A DNA stretch of 64,000 nt, from NCBI RefSeq assembly GCF_001485575.1, contig NZ_BCNB01000001.1, forward strand, positions 186,001 to 250,000, written 5' to 3'. Under the pieces are notes generated by a model. It had not been told where the DNA came from. It searched no databases and saw only the letters and a list, made by a program, of their open reading frames with translations. The position numbers were made by a program, and so were the translations under genes. This document shows positions 45,844 through 55,700 of this stretch, piece after piece; positions within the stretch are counted from its first letter, which is position 1, and each line of letters opens with the position of its first letter. The DNA comes from Haloarcula sp. CBA1127. GTDB lineage: Archaea; Halobacteriota; Halobacteria; Halobacteriales; Haloarculaceae.

Positions 45844-48800
45844 TCAGAGTACTCTGTCTGCAACTACTTCCGGGACGATGTCTTGCTCAGCCAGCGGCGT
45901 GATGTTGATCGCGACGCCGTGTTTGTGGTTGGGCTGGTAGCCCGCAGTCACGACTTCTGAGAGCGCCCGCTCTTTCCAATCGCTGGAGATCTCGGTCGTA
46001 ACCTCGTCGCAGTTTGCGGCGATTTCGTCGGCAAGTTGCCGATACTCGTCAACGTCGGCCGCGAGTTCTGCGAGCAGTCGCTGCCGCTCGGCGACATCGC
46101 TATCTCCGATCTGTGACTGCTCGGCATCCTCGAACTGTTCGAAGTAGTACGTCATGAACAGGATCCCGTTGCTCGCGTAGTGTGTGGAGCCGACGAGATC
46201 GTCGTAGTACTCGAAGAGGTCATAGAGGTGAGCTTCGACGGGTTCGGAACCAGCCTCGGCGTATGCTTCGAAGGCAGTCTGTAGGTCGTCGAGCGCATCG
46301 ACCCACTCGTCTTTGTTCTCCTGTACGGTTTCGTAGAACGAGGGACTGAACAGATCTGCCATATCCACGTCCTTCAGATCGGCGAGGGTTTCGAGAGTGT
46401 CTAGCCGTGCTGCTGTCCGCTCACGGAACTCCGCCACGCGTTCGGCTGCCTCGGCCGCGCGTTCCTGATTCACGCTGGGCCAGTCACGCGGGTTGGTCTG
46501 CGAAAGGTCGCCAAGCCGTTCTTCGAACGCACTGAGCTGTTCGAGGCCGTTCTCACACTGGTCGTACTCCTCGGCGGCGGTGGCTCGTTCGGAAGTCGAG
46601 AGCGATTCGTCGTTACGACGGCTGTTTGCCGCCGCCTGCCGTTCGCGGAGGTGCGTCCGCCGCGGTTCGAGATACTGGTTTTGCAGACGGTCGAAGATGC
46701 TCGCGTCCAATTGATGGTAATCGACGAGGCAGCCGAAGCCCTCGTCCGTGGCGTCGGAAACGAGTCGCTCGCTCGAGAGCCGCCAGAGGATCGGCGTCCG
46801 GTCGAACTCCGTGACGTGGTACTCGAACAGGTCGTCTTCGAGCCACGCCCGAAGGTTCGGGTACGCTTCGTCACTCGCACTTCGGTTCCCGAGTACCGCG
46901 TCGGCTTCCGCGAGGCGGTCGGTTGCGTGCTCGCCCCAGACACGTTCGAACTCCGCCTCGATGTGGGTCAGAAGGTCGTCCGTGCCGTCGATTTCAGAGA
47001 GGGGGATAATGCCGTCATCGGTGTCGTTGATCGCCCGGAGCGTGAAATGGAGCAGGAGGTCTTTGACCTGTTCCGGGAAGTCGCTAGCTGGCTCTGAGAT
47101 GGCTGCTGGATCATACGCCTCCTGTTCGCGTGGATCTTCGATAGTTCGGAGCGCGATCTCCTGAAGGATCGTTTCGCGCTGCGCATCGGTAATGTCGAAA
47201 CAATCGAAGACGGCATCGTCGATGTCGTTCGCACAGGACTGGAGGCTTTGCTCGACTCGCGCCAAGTGTTTCGCGGCGGCTGTTCCGACCTGATTGAGCG
47301 AGTCTGCCGTGGACACAGTTTGTGCCGGGCTATCGAGAGAAAGCTCGTCTCGAAGTTCGCGGTGTGGATGATCGTACTGCGGTAGTGGGTCATCGACACC
47401 GAGTGCATCGAGCAGGACAGGCCCATCGTAATGCGGCGACACGAAGTCGTACTGCCGCTTCGAGATGAGGTGTCCGACGGCTTCCCGGGAGAGGGTGGCC
47501 AGTTCGTCAATGTCTTCGAGTTCTTTTCGCCACGGAACCTTCGAGACAAATCCGACCTCCCACATTCGCTCGGAGGTCTGTGCAAGCATTAAGTAAGTGA
47601 ATAGATGGCTATTCGTGTACGAGAGGGCGTTCCAGATAGCCCGGTCCGGAATCAGCACCGAGCCCTTGTGACCGAAGACGGACGAATCGTGGAGATACCC
47701 AAACCTCCGGCCGCTTCGCTTTGCGACGGTGTACGTCAATGATTCGTTGAAGTAGGCGTCTGTATTGCGGGGGTAGGATTTCGGGTATCTATCGACTTCC
47801 GTCCCGTCTTCGCCCCACAGGAGGGTGTTCTTTATTCGAGGCAACAGCCACGCATCAGCGCCCCCCTTCGCAAACGGGACCCATTCAGCGCCCCTGTCTT
47901 CCCAGAACGTATGGACGAACCGGGAATCGTCTGCGGTTGCGGTACCCTGTTTGATGTCACCCAGCGTCTCCCGTTCGTCTAAGCCCGCATTATCCGCGTC
48001 AAGAACGGTATCGGACTGATAGATACTTCGCAGGTCTCGTGACACCCAATAGGAAAGCGGCGTGCCGGGAACCATCGCAAACTCGGAAAGGTTTCGATGA
48101 TAGAGTCGTTTGACACCGGTTTCAGAACCATCGAAAGACGCGCGGATGAATTCCCCTTCCTTCTCACCCTTTGCGACATCCGGGAGGCGGATGAACGTCC
48201 CTGTTTGGCCGCTGTCTGCCTCGGAGCGAACAACAGTCCCGACAGTGCCGACGGTTGCGTTGTCGAGGATGTCGTATCCGAACTCCGAGAAGAAGTCGAA
48301 CGCACCTCTTCCACCGACGAAATCCTCCCGAAAGGTCTGGAAGGACTTGTTGAACATGAACGACCACGGGACGAGCATCCCCGTGCGTCCGTCGGCCTTC
48401 GCCAGCCGATCACACGCCTCGAAGAAGTTGATGTAGTACTCCGTCGTATATTTGTAATTCCCGTTCTCTTCGATGTATTCCTGCACGGTGTCCGGCATTC
48501 GTCCCCCCGAACCATACGGCGGGTTCATCAGCGCCACGTCGTACGCTTGGCTTAGCACTACCAGCAGATTCAGGAAACTCTTGAGGTTCTGTTCGCCGAA
48601 CGAATCTGACGACCGCTCACCAACGGCTTCTCGAAGTGCCTTCAAGAAGGAGTTCAGTGACTGGTGTGTTCCGTCACCCCAATCGGAGAGGTCCGTCTGC
48701 CCGCTCTCGAACACGTCTTCGAGTGTCCCACTCACGTCGAGCAGACTCCCAAGAGCTTCCGTGTGCTGGAACGTGTCGATGATCTCGCTCAGCGCATCGC

Positions 48801-50040
48801 GCAGGTCAGTCCCTTCGCCGGTGATCTCGTCCAGTACTTTTGCGCCTTCCTCGACCTCCGCCACGCGGGCGTCCGCACAGACGATGTCGACGTTGGGCAT
48901 TTCGAACTGGCCGTCTTCCTCTTCGGTACGTGTCCGGGCCTTCAGATACAGATTGAACGCCGAGAGCTGACACGAGCGCAGGTCGATGTCGACGCCGTAG
49001 AGATTATGTTCGAGAACCTTCGCCGGAATCTCGGCGCGGTCAAGATCGGTCTCGGCCCACCAGATGCGCTCTAGTACGTCGAACGCATACAGCAGGAAAT
49101 GGCCGCTCCCACAGGCCGGGTCGATGACCCGCAGTTCCGAGGGATGGTCGAACTCCGGCGCATCTCCGGCCTCTTCGTCCGGGATAAGGTACGTACAGAG
49201 TTCGGGAACGGTCGGGCTGTCCTCCGGCGTGACCAAGCGTTCCTTGCGCTCCTCGGGACTGAGCGACTCTGGTTCCGGTACCGCCGAGTCCTGCCCTGTG
49301 GCTTCGAGATAGAGCTTGCCGAGCGAGTTGTCGGTGAGCATTCGGACGACCCAATGGGGTGTGTAGAACTGGTTCGCCGGCCCCACGTCTTCCGGTCCGA
49401 GCGTGTTCTTCGCGTCGAGTGCTTCGACGACGGGACGGTTGTAGTACTCGTAGACCCAGCCCAGCACGTCGTCGGCCCGCCAGACCTCGTCGGGAACCTC
49501 GTCCAGCATTCCACAGAGGGCTTCATAGGTGTCGTCGTCAGGGTCGATCAGGCTGTAGGCGGTCGAGCGGTCGAAGAGAATCTCGATCTCCGCGGCCAGT
49601 TTGTCGCACGCGTCCCGATAGGCTTCGAGGACGGCCTCCTCTTCGAGCATGAACTCTTCGGTGACTAGCCGGTCGGCGGCCGGCGTGAGGCCGTCGTCGC
49701 GGAAGGCCGTCACTTCGTCGTCGATGAAGTCCCGAACCTCCATGCAGCGAAGCGCGGCTAGCCGATTGACGACCGTGTAGCCAACGCCCGTAATGTACTG
49801 CTCGTGGGCCTCCTCCCAGCTGTGGCTATCGGCAGCTTCGAGCTCGATAGCTTCCACGAGGGTTTTCTGTGCCTCGCTCAGCGACGCGTCATCAGGGCGG
49901 TCTGCCAGATCATACGCTTCGAGCTGGTAGCGAACGTTCGCCTCGATACGGTCTCGCATCTCGGTGACGACAGCTTCGAGATGTTCGCGCTCTTCCTTGT
50001 CGAGTTGCGCCTTTCGCGGGCCCAGAGCGTTCCCGTCCAT
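45844..50040 (-). CDS. pglX: BREX adenine-specific DNA methyltransferase PglX (copy 1)
   Basis: This is a 1398-residue Eco57I-like N6-adenine methyltransferase. The SAM-binding motif DPACGSGHFLLYAFD is at about 307-321, and the catalytic NPPYGSGG at 506-513. The central part (about 560-1000) should hold the target recognition domain. The C-terminal third is helical and ends PEVVADRVL. A longer frame begins at TTG 50070; ATG 50040 (MDGNALGPRK) aligns with the start of the second copy (MDGQSTHPRK), so I use it. PglX marks host DNA so that BREX spares it, and is also needed for phage exclusion. It follows pglZ by about 75 bases. It is strongly similar to the second copy at both ends but differs in the centre. 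Confidence 0.93.
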   Translation of the reverse strand: MDGNALGPRKAQLDKEEREHLEAVVTEMRDRIEANVRYQLEAYDLADRPDDASLSEAQKTLVEAIELEAADSHSWEEAHEQYITGVGYTVVNRLAALRCMEVRDFIDDEVTAFRDDGLTPAADRLVTEEFMLEEEAVLEAYRDACDKLAAEIEILFDRSTAYSLIDPDDDTYEALCGMLDEVPDEVWRADDVLGWVYEYYNRPVVEALDAKNTLGPEDVGPANQFYTPHWVVRMLTDNSLGKLYLEATGQDSAVPEPESLSPEERKERLVTPEDSPTVPELCTYLIPDEEAGDAPEFDHPSELRVIDPACGSGHFLLYAFDVLERIWWAETDLDRAEIPAKVLEHNLYGVDIDLRSCQLSAFNLYLKARTRTEEEDGQFEMPNVDIVCADARVAEVEEGAKVLDEITGEGTDLRDALSEIIDTFQHTEALGSLLDVSGTLEDVFESGQTDLSDWGDGTHQSLNSFLKALREAVGERSSDSFGEQNLKSFLNLLVVLSQAYDVALMNPPYGSGGRMPDTVQEYIEENGNYKYTTEYYINFFEACDRLAKADGRTGMLVPWSFMFNKSFQTFREDFVGGRGAFDFFSEFGYDILDNATVGTVGTVVRSEADSGQTGTFIRLPDVAKGEKEGEFIRASFDGSETGVKRLYHRNLSEFAMVPGTPLSYWVSRDLRSIYQSDTVLDADNAGLDERETLGDIKQGTATADDSRFVHTFWEDRGAEWVPFAKGGADAWLLPRIKNTLLWGEDGTEVDRYPKSYPRNTDAYFNESLTYTVAKRSGRRFGYLHDSSVFGHKGSVLIPDRAIWNALSYTNSHLFTYLMLAQTSERMWEVGFVSKVPWRKELEDIDELATLSREAVGHLISKRQYDFVSPHYDGPVLLDALGVDDPLPQYDHPHRELRDELSLDSPAQTVSTADSLNQVGTAAAKHLARVEQSLQSCANDIDDAVFDCFDITDAQRETILQEIALRTIEDPREQEAYDPAAISEPASDFPEQVKDLLLHFTLRAINDTDDGIIPLSEIDGTDDLLTHIEAEFERVWGEHATDRLAEADAVLGNRSASDEAYPNLRAWLEDDLFEYHVTEFDRTPILWRLSSERLVSDATDEGFGCLVDYHQLDASIFDRLQNQYLEPRRTHLRERQAAANSRRNDESLSTSERATAAEEYDQCENGLEQLSAFEERLGDLSQTNPRDWPSVNQERAAEAAERVAEFRERTAARLDTLETLADLKDVDMADLFSPSFYETVQENKDEWVDALDDLQTAFEAYAEAGSEPVEAHLYDLFEYYDDLVGSTHYASNGILFMTYYFEQFEDAEQSQIGDSDVAERQRLLAELAADVDEYRQLADEIAANCDEVTTEISSDWKERALSEVVTAGYQPNHKHGVAINITPLAEQDIVPEVVADRVL
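49526..49755. repeat. Near-identical direct repeat, copy in pglX1
   Basis: This stretch matches 56550-56779 in pglX2 almost base for base; for example GTGACTAGCCGGTCGGCGGC occurs in both. The two copies are in direct orientation about 7 kb apart and bracket pglZ and the membrane-protein gene. Confidence 0.8.
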
Positions 50041-50114
50041 ATGAGAGTCAGTGATATTCTCCCAGTACAACTGTGGTCTCTTGAATATTGTCCCATCGCG
50101 ATGGACCAGGACAG

Positions 50115-52307
50115 CTACCCCTGCGTGATGCTGATGAAATCGAGCACGAACTCCTGTGGGAGCAGGCCACCGTGGTAGAACCGTGCGTCCCCGAGGCCCT
50201 GCTTTTTGAACCGCTTGAGCGGGCTCGCAAGGACGCTGACGTTAGCGTCGAGATACCCCAGTCGGGTGCTGGAGTCGAGTAGCACGCCGGGTGAATCCGC
50301 GTCTACGTCCTCGCCGGCAATCCATCGCCGACCGGAGTCTGACGCCTCCATCGGCCGTGAGATCTTCTCCGGTGACGCGCTGTCTGGGAGCAGGACGAAC
50401 CCGTGATCGGTCAGCACGTATGCCTGGTCCCACTCTCCCTGTTCGAGCTTCGTACCGATGAACTCCGCGAGCGAGTCGACGCGTCGGGCCAGCATCGCCT
50501 CGAGATCGCTGAGTTCCTTCTCGCCGATGTCGTCGAGGTCGTTTTTGAAGTAGGCGACACGCGTCGACTGCCAGCCGTCCTCCGTGTCGCGAGTGACTGT
50601 CCAGCCGTCGCCGTGCAACAGCGAGTTCCGTCGATTCGTGTTTACCTTTCGGTTGTTTCGAAGGGGCTGTAACTCACCGTCGACCAGCGAGACGTCGAAC
50701 ATCTGGATCTCTCCCGGCGTGAGTGCGGCTTTCCCGAACTCAGTCTCTGAGGGCAGCGTCCCGAGCCAGACGTCTTCGTCGACGGCGAACTCGGGGGCGT
50801 CGGCCGGGAGCGTCGCCACGTAGTCGCGTAACTCGTCCGCGAGTCGGCGTGCGAGGTCGAGTCGGAGGGCGTCGATGACAAACAGTGCGACCGTCTGGCC
50901 GCTTTCGAGGCCGTCGGATTCCTTCGTGAAGAACTGATAGGAGTGGTCCTCGTCGACGAACGGAGCGCCGGCCTCGACAGTTTCGGTGACGCGGTCTCCG
51001 AGGGCTTCGAGGTACTCGACGTATTCCGACTGGAGGTGTGTCCGGAGGTCGTCGAGGGTAGCGACGGCAGGATGGTCGGCAGGGAGGTCGGACTCGGGTG
51101 CGCCGGCGACGACGAGGTTGAGCATCGCATTGTCGATCTGCCACGTTCCGTCGTCCGGGTCAGCGTACAGTGAGACAACGTCGTCGGTGGCTCTCTCGTC
51201 CCACGTCTCGAGCTGGTGTGCGAGGCGGGCGACCTCCGCGGCCTGCTCCCACGTCTGCGTCCACGGACTGTCCGGACCGTAGGCACCGCGGTAGGTGCCA
51301 CGGAAGTCCTCGCTGCCAAGGAGGGCGTCGTAGCGCTCCTCCGCGCGCGTGAGACACGCCTCGTAGTCGCCGGCGTCGAAGGATGCGTGCCACGCCTCCC
51401 AGAGACGCCGTTCGAGCGCGGCGTCGACGAGACAATCCGCGAGTTCCCACGGCTCGTCGACGTCCGCGACGATGTCGGGCCAGGTCGCTTCGCCGAGATA
51501 GCGGTCGGCGATGAGACCGGCCGAGGTGGTGTTGTTCAACAGCGACTTGAGTTCGGGGAGATCGTGATCGCCGGCCGTCTCGGCGCGGAACGCCGTCGGG
51601 AACCGTTCGGCATCGACACCAGCGTGGATCAGCCACTCGGCGACGGCCCACCGACGCGTCGCCGCGACGATCCCCGCGGGTTCGTCCTCGCTGGCGACCG
51701 CGTCGACACCCTCGCTGGTCAGCAAGTCCTGCATCTGCTCGATCGTGTCGGGGCTGTCGTCGATGTCGCCCCAGCCGTTCTCCAGCACGAACGCGACCGG
51801 ATCGGTGTAGCCGCCGGTGACGATCCGCGTGCGGAGCTGTTCGAGCGTCGGGAGCTGGCCGCCGGTGAGCTGGTCGTGGAGAATCCGCGCGATCTCGCGG
51901 CGCTTTGCGGGGTCGTCCGACCGCGTCGTGGTTTTCAGCTCCCACGCGTCGAGTTGCCCGCGCTCGAACGCGTGGATGGTGAGGTCTTCGATGCTCATCT
52001 CCACCTCGCCGCCCGTGTGCTCGACGTCGCGGAACCAGTCGAAGTCACCCTCGGTGTCTTCGGGCTCCTTGACGTGTGGGACGTACCAGACCTGTTCGCC
52101 GTCGACTGGGTCGGCACGGAGTTCCAGCGGCGTCTCCTTGGCGACTTTCAGATGCACGCCGAGTTCGTCGCAGGCTTGCTCGATGATGTCTTCGAGGTAG
52201 TTCCCGTCGTCCCACCAGAGGACGATGGGGTCTGCTGATTCGGCCCGGTCGAACTCGCTTCGGATGGTGTCTTTCGCGGCTTCAGGGAGCGTTTGTGTTG
52301 CTTGCAT
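50115..52307 (-). CDS. pglZ: BREX PglZ, alkaline-phosphatase-fold protein
   Basis: This 730-residue protein has a PglZ domain of the alkaline phosphatase superfamily in its C-terminal half. Metal-site candidates lie in ALFVIDALRLD (near 478), the segment LGTLPSETEFGKAAL, and YVLTDHGFVLLPD (near 625). The N-terminal half (IVLWWDDGNYLEDIIEQACD) is typical of long BREX PglZ proteins. PglZ is a core BREX component that works with PglX in methylation and exclusion; its enzymatic substrate is still debated. It starts 2 bases after the small membrane-protein gene and precedes pglX1. Confidence 0.92.
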   Translation of the reverse strand: MQATQTLPEAAKDTIRSEFDRAESADPIVLWWDDGNYLEDIIEQACDELGVHLKVAKETPLELRADPVDGEQVWYVPHVKEPEDTEGDFDWFRDVEHTGGEVEMSIEDLTIHAFERGQLDAWELKTTTRSDDPAKRREIARILHDQLTGGQLPTLEQLRTRIVTGGYTDPVAFVLENGWGDIDDSPDTIEQMQDLLTSEGVDAVASEDEPAGIVAATRRWAVAEWLIHAGVDAERFPTAFRAETAGDHDLPELKSLLNNTTSAGLIADRYLGEATWPDIVADVDEPWELADCLVDAALERRLWEAWHASFDAGDYEACLTRAEERYDALLGSEDFRGTYRGAYGPDSPWTQTWEQAAEVARLAHQLETWDERATDDVVSLYADPDDGTWQIDNAMLNLVVAGAPESDLPADHPAVATLDDLRTHLQSEYVEYLEALGDRVTETVEAGAPFVDEDHSYQFFTKESDGLESGQTVALFVIDALRLDLARRLADELRDYVATLPADAPEFAVDEDVWLGTLPSETEFGKAALTPGEIQMFDVSLVDGELQPLRNNRKVNTNRRNSLLHGDGWTVTRDTEDGWQSTRVAYFKNDLDDIGEKELSDLEAMLARRVDSLAEFIGTKLEQGEWDQAYVLTDHGFVLLPDSASPEKISRPMEASDSGRRWIAGEDVDADSPGVLLDSSTRLGYLDANVSVLASPLKRFKKQGLGDARFYHGGLLPQEFVLDFISITQG

Positions 52308-52309
52308 AG

Positions 52310-52741
52310 TCAGTTGGGACGGAGACCGTCGAGATACTCGTCTACCGGTGCGTTGGTGTAGTCAAGATAGGCTGCTATCGAGATAGTTGAAACAACAATG
52401 AGCAACGTTGTGCCCATGGCGTAGACATTCATACGCGACTCTGGGACGTCTGAATTGAAAAATTGCATTGTAATTATGAGTGTAATCCACCCGATGCTAG
52501 CCACGATTAGCCAGTAGCCAGTCAGCTTCTCCGCAAACCGCTCAGGGAGATCATACAGTATGACTGGGACACCGATGAAAAACATCGGGCCAAGAAATCC
52601 CCACATCGCGACGGAGTCCCAACTCAGTACCCCGAGGTACCCGAAAAAGTACGATACAGGGTAGGTAATCGGGAACAGCGATGCTCCGAAGAGCATCGCA
52701 AGAATTGCTTTCCCGACCGGGAATTCGACTTCGTTGCTCAT
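52310..52741 (-). CDS. Small four-helix membrane protein inside BREX operon
   Basis: This 143-residue protein has four predicted membrane helices: about 12-34 (ILAMLFGASLFPITYPVSYF), 44-62 (AMWGFLGPMFFIGVPVILY), 74-92 (YWLIVASIGWITLIITM) and 107-127 (AMGTTLLIVVSTISIAAYL). The last 15 residues are polar. It is tightly packed: 9 bases after the pglX2 stop, with GGAAG in that gap serving as a ribosome site, and 2 bases before pglZ. Membrane proteins are not part of the BREX core, so it may be an accessory effector or a passenger. I do not recognise a family. Confidence 0.72.
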   Translation of the reverse strand: MSNEVEFPVGKAILAMLFGASLFPITYPVSYFFGYLGVLSWDSVAMWGFLGPMFFIGVPVILYDLPERFAEKLTGYWLIVASIGWITLIITMQFFNSDVPESRMNVYAMGTTLLIVVSTISIAAYLDYTNAPVDEYLDGLRPN

Positions 52742-52750
52742 CGTTCTTCC

Positions 52751-55700
52751 TTACAGTACTTTGTCCTCGACAATTTCGGGGACGATACGCTGCTCAGCGA
52801 GCGGCGTAATGTTGATCGTGACGCCGTGCTTGTGATTGGGTTGGTAGCCAGCGGTCGTGACTTCGGAAAGGGCACGATCCTCCCAATCTGAAGGAATCTG
52901 CTTGTAGACCGACTGGCAACGATCGTCGATCTCTTCGGCGAGCGCCTTGAACTCCGCTAACGGTGGCAGTTCGTCCACTTCGTCGACATCTTCATCGTCC
53001 GCAATCTGTTGGAGGTACTCTTCGTCGAGGACGGATGCGTCGTCGATGCCCGTTGCGAGAGAGGCGAGCAGTTTCTCGTCCTCGGTGAGGGTGTCGAATG
53101 GCTCGCCGTCCTCATCGAGAAGGTCGCTCCCTTCACGCTCGAAGTAGTAGGTCATGAAGAGGATGCCCGTACTGGAGTAATGATCTGAGCCTTTGAGCCG
53201 CCAGTTGAAGTAGTCGAAGAGGTCCGCGAGATGGGCTTCGACAGGTTCGTCGCTGGGCTTGGCGTACTCCTCGCAGGCGTGTTCCAGTTCCCCAAGAGCG
53301 TCCACCCACTCATCACGCCACTCGTCGACCTTGTCCCAGAAGCCATCGGAGAAGGTGTCTTGGAACCACTCTTCGCCGTTCATCTCTCGGAGTTGTTCGA
53401 GGGTTTCGATGCGCTCCGCAGTCTCCTCGCGGAAGGCGGCGACTTTGGGGGCCAGCTTGTTGAGGCGTTCTCGGTCATCGTCGTCGAATTCGCGCTCGCT
53501 GGTGGAACCGAGTTCCTGCATCACTTCTTCGAGTTCGGCGATCTGTTCGAGTGCGCTCGAACAGAACTCGAATTCATCAGTTGCCTCAGCACGTTCGCTC
53601 GTAGAGAGCGACTCGTCGTTCCGACGCTGATTCGCCGCCGCTTGGCGGTCGCGGAGGGAAGATTTCCGTGGTTCGAGATAGGTGTTGCTGAGGCGGTCGA
53701 ATAGGCTGGCATCGAGTTGGTGGTAGTCGACGAAGCACGCGAAGCCTTCACCTTTCGCGTCGGCCAGCAGCCGCGCCGTACTGAGCTTCCAGATGATGGG
53801 CGTGTTCTCCATCGTGTCGACGTGGTAGGCGAAGAGGTCGTCCTCAATGAACGACCGGAGGTTGGGGTACGCCTCGTCGGCGGCGGACTTGGCCCCGAGA
53901 ATATCGTCGACCTCGACGAGGCGGTCTTCGGCGTGCTCGCCGTACGCGTCCTCGAATCGCTCGACAATGCGGTCGAGAATGTCGTCCTGTTCATCTGTGC
54001 CTTCAAGTGGGATGATACCGTCCGATTCCTCCCGGACAGCTTCCATTGCGAAGTGGTGGACGAGATCTTTTACCTGTTCGCCGAGATTTTCGGGGACTTC
54101 GGGAACGGACTCGGGGTCGGGGACTTCGCGATGAGCACTCTCTGGGGTTCGTAATGAAATCTCAGTATCAATCTCGTTGCGAGTTTTTTTGGATATATCT
54201 AGCTCATCGAATATCAAAGAGTCGATCTTTTGTGATATATTCTCTATTCGATTTTCACATCGGATCTTTTGCTTCTCGTGGCTCTGAGCTACAGTCGGAA
54301 TAGACTCACTTGCCTCACCCACAGATCTGCTTATGTTCATCTCTTCAGCCATGGCGTCTGTGAACGGGTGTTGATAGAAATAATCAGAATCGTCATCTCC
54401 GGGTAAAAGCGGCGGACAAATATAATATGGGCTAGTGGGCTCGTGAATTCGCAAATTCATCATTATCTCATACTGCTTTTTTGCTAATTCGTCAATTTGG
54501 TCTATTTGTTCTAAAGACTCTAGCCAAGGACTTCCACCAACCACATTGATATTCCATTGCCTTTCAGTTGTTCTAGATAAGAACAGTGCATGGTATAATT
54601 TTGAATTAAGTATCGACATCAATTCAAAATTCGATATGTCAACTTCTGGGAAAAGCATGAAGCTTGCAGTACTGAAGAGGCTACCAGGAGAATATCCAAA
54701 CCGTCTCCCAGTTCTCTTGATGTGGTTCCAATTTAGACCTGATTCCCCATAGAATTCTTGATTTGGTGTTCTTACAGAATCACTAGAACGCTTCAACTCT
54801 GTGCCACGGTCACCCCAAATTACGGTTTCGATAATTTTTGGAGAAATCCATGCATCTGATCCACCGTAGGAGAAAGGCTCAAAAACCGAATAGTCGGTTA
54901 CTGTCCACTGAGGGCGTGTAAATCTAGAATAATTTGCAGTCACTGCACCTGTAACGGCTTTACAGGCTGATCTTCCATCAATATCTGCCCCTTCTGCATC
55001 AATCTTTATTTCTGAGTTGTGAAGATCTCGAACCACAGATGGAACTGAGTAACAGATTGGTGTCCTTGGGATTTTACCGAACTCTGTCAACGGAACTTCA
55101 TAATATCGCTTCACAGCCTCCTCAATCCCACAAATAGTTTGTGTAAATGCCTTCTCCTTCTTTGATTTCTCAAGGTCATGGAATCTAAGAAATGTGCCTT
55201 CTACTCCTTGCTCTGACTCAGAACGAACTACGGTACCAACTGTCGGAACTGTTGCATTATCTAAAATTCCATATCCAAATTCAGAAAGGAATTCAAAATT
55301 ACCTCGCTCACCTATGAAGTCCTCTCGGAAAGTGGTAAACCGTCGTTTATTCATAAAAGAACCGGGTATAAGCATTCCAACAAGACCGTTATGTTTCGTG
55401 ATTTTATCACACACCTCAAAGAAATTCACATAGTATTCCGATGGGTATCGATAATTTGACTCAACGTAATTTTGAACCACCTCTGGCATTCTATTTCTCG
55501 TCCCATATGGAGGATTCATTAATGCTACGTCGTATTCTTGAGCCAAAAGATCTATTAGGCGGATGAAACTCCGTAAATCCTGAGCCAGGAACGAATCCTC
55601 ATCTCGGTGCTGGTCTACCGCTTCACGGAGACTGTGGAGAATCTGCCCAAGTGTATGATCCTCACGAGGATCGTCTTCTAGCGTGATCTGGACGCTTTCC

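Noticed and set aside
50041-50070. Longer N-terminus of PglX1 from a TTG codon
   Set aside because: The paralogue starts at the equivalent of ATG 50040 and no family sequence precedes it.
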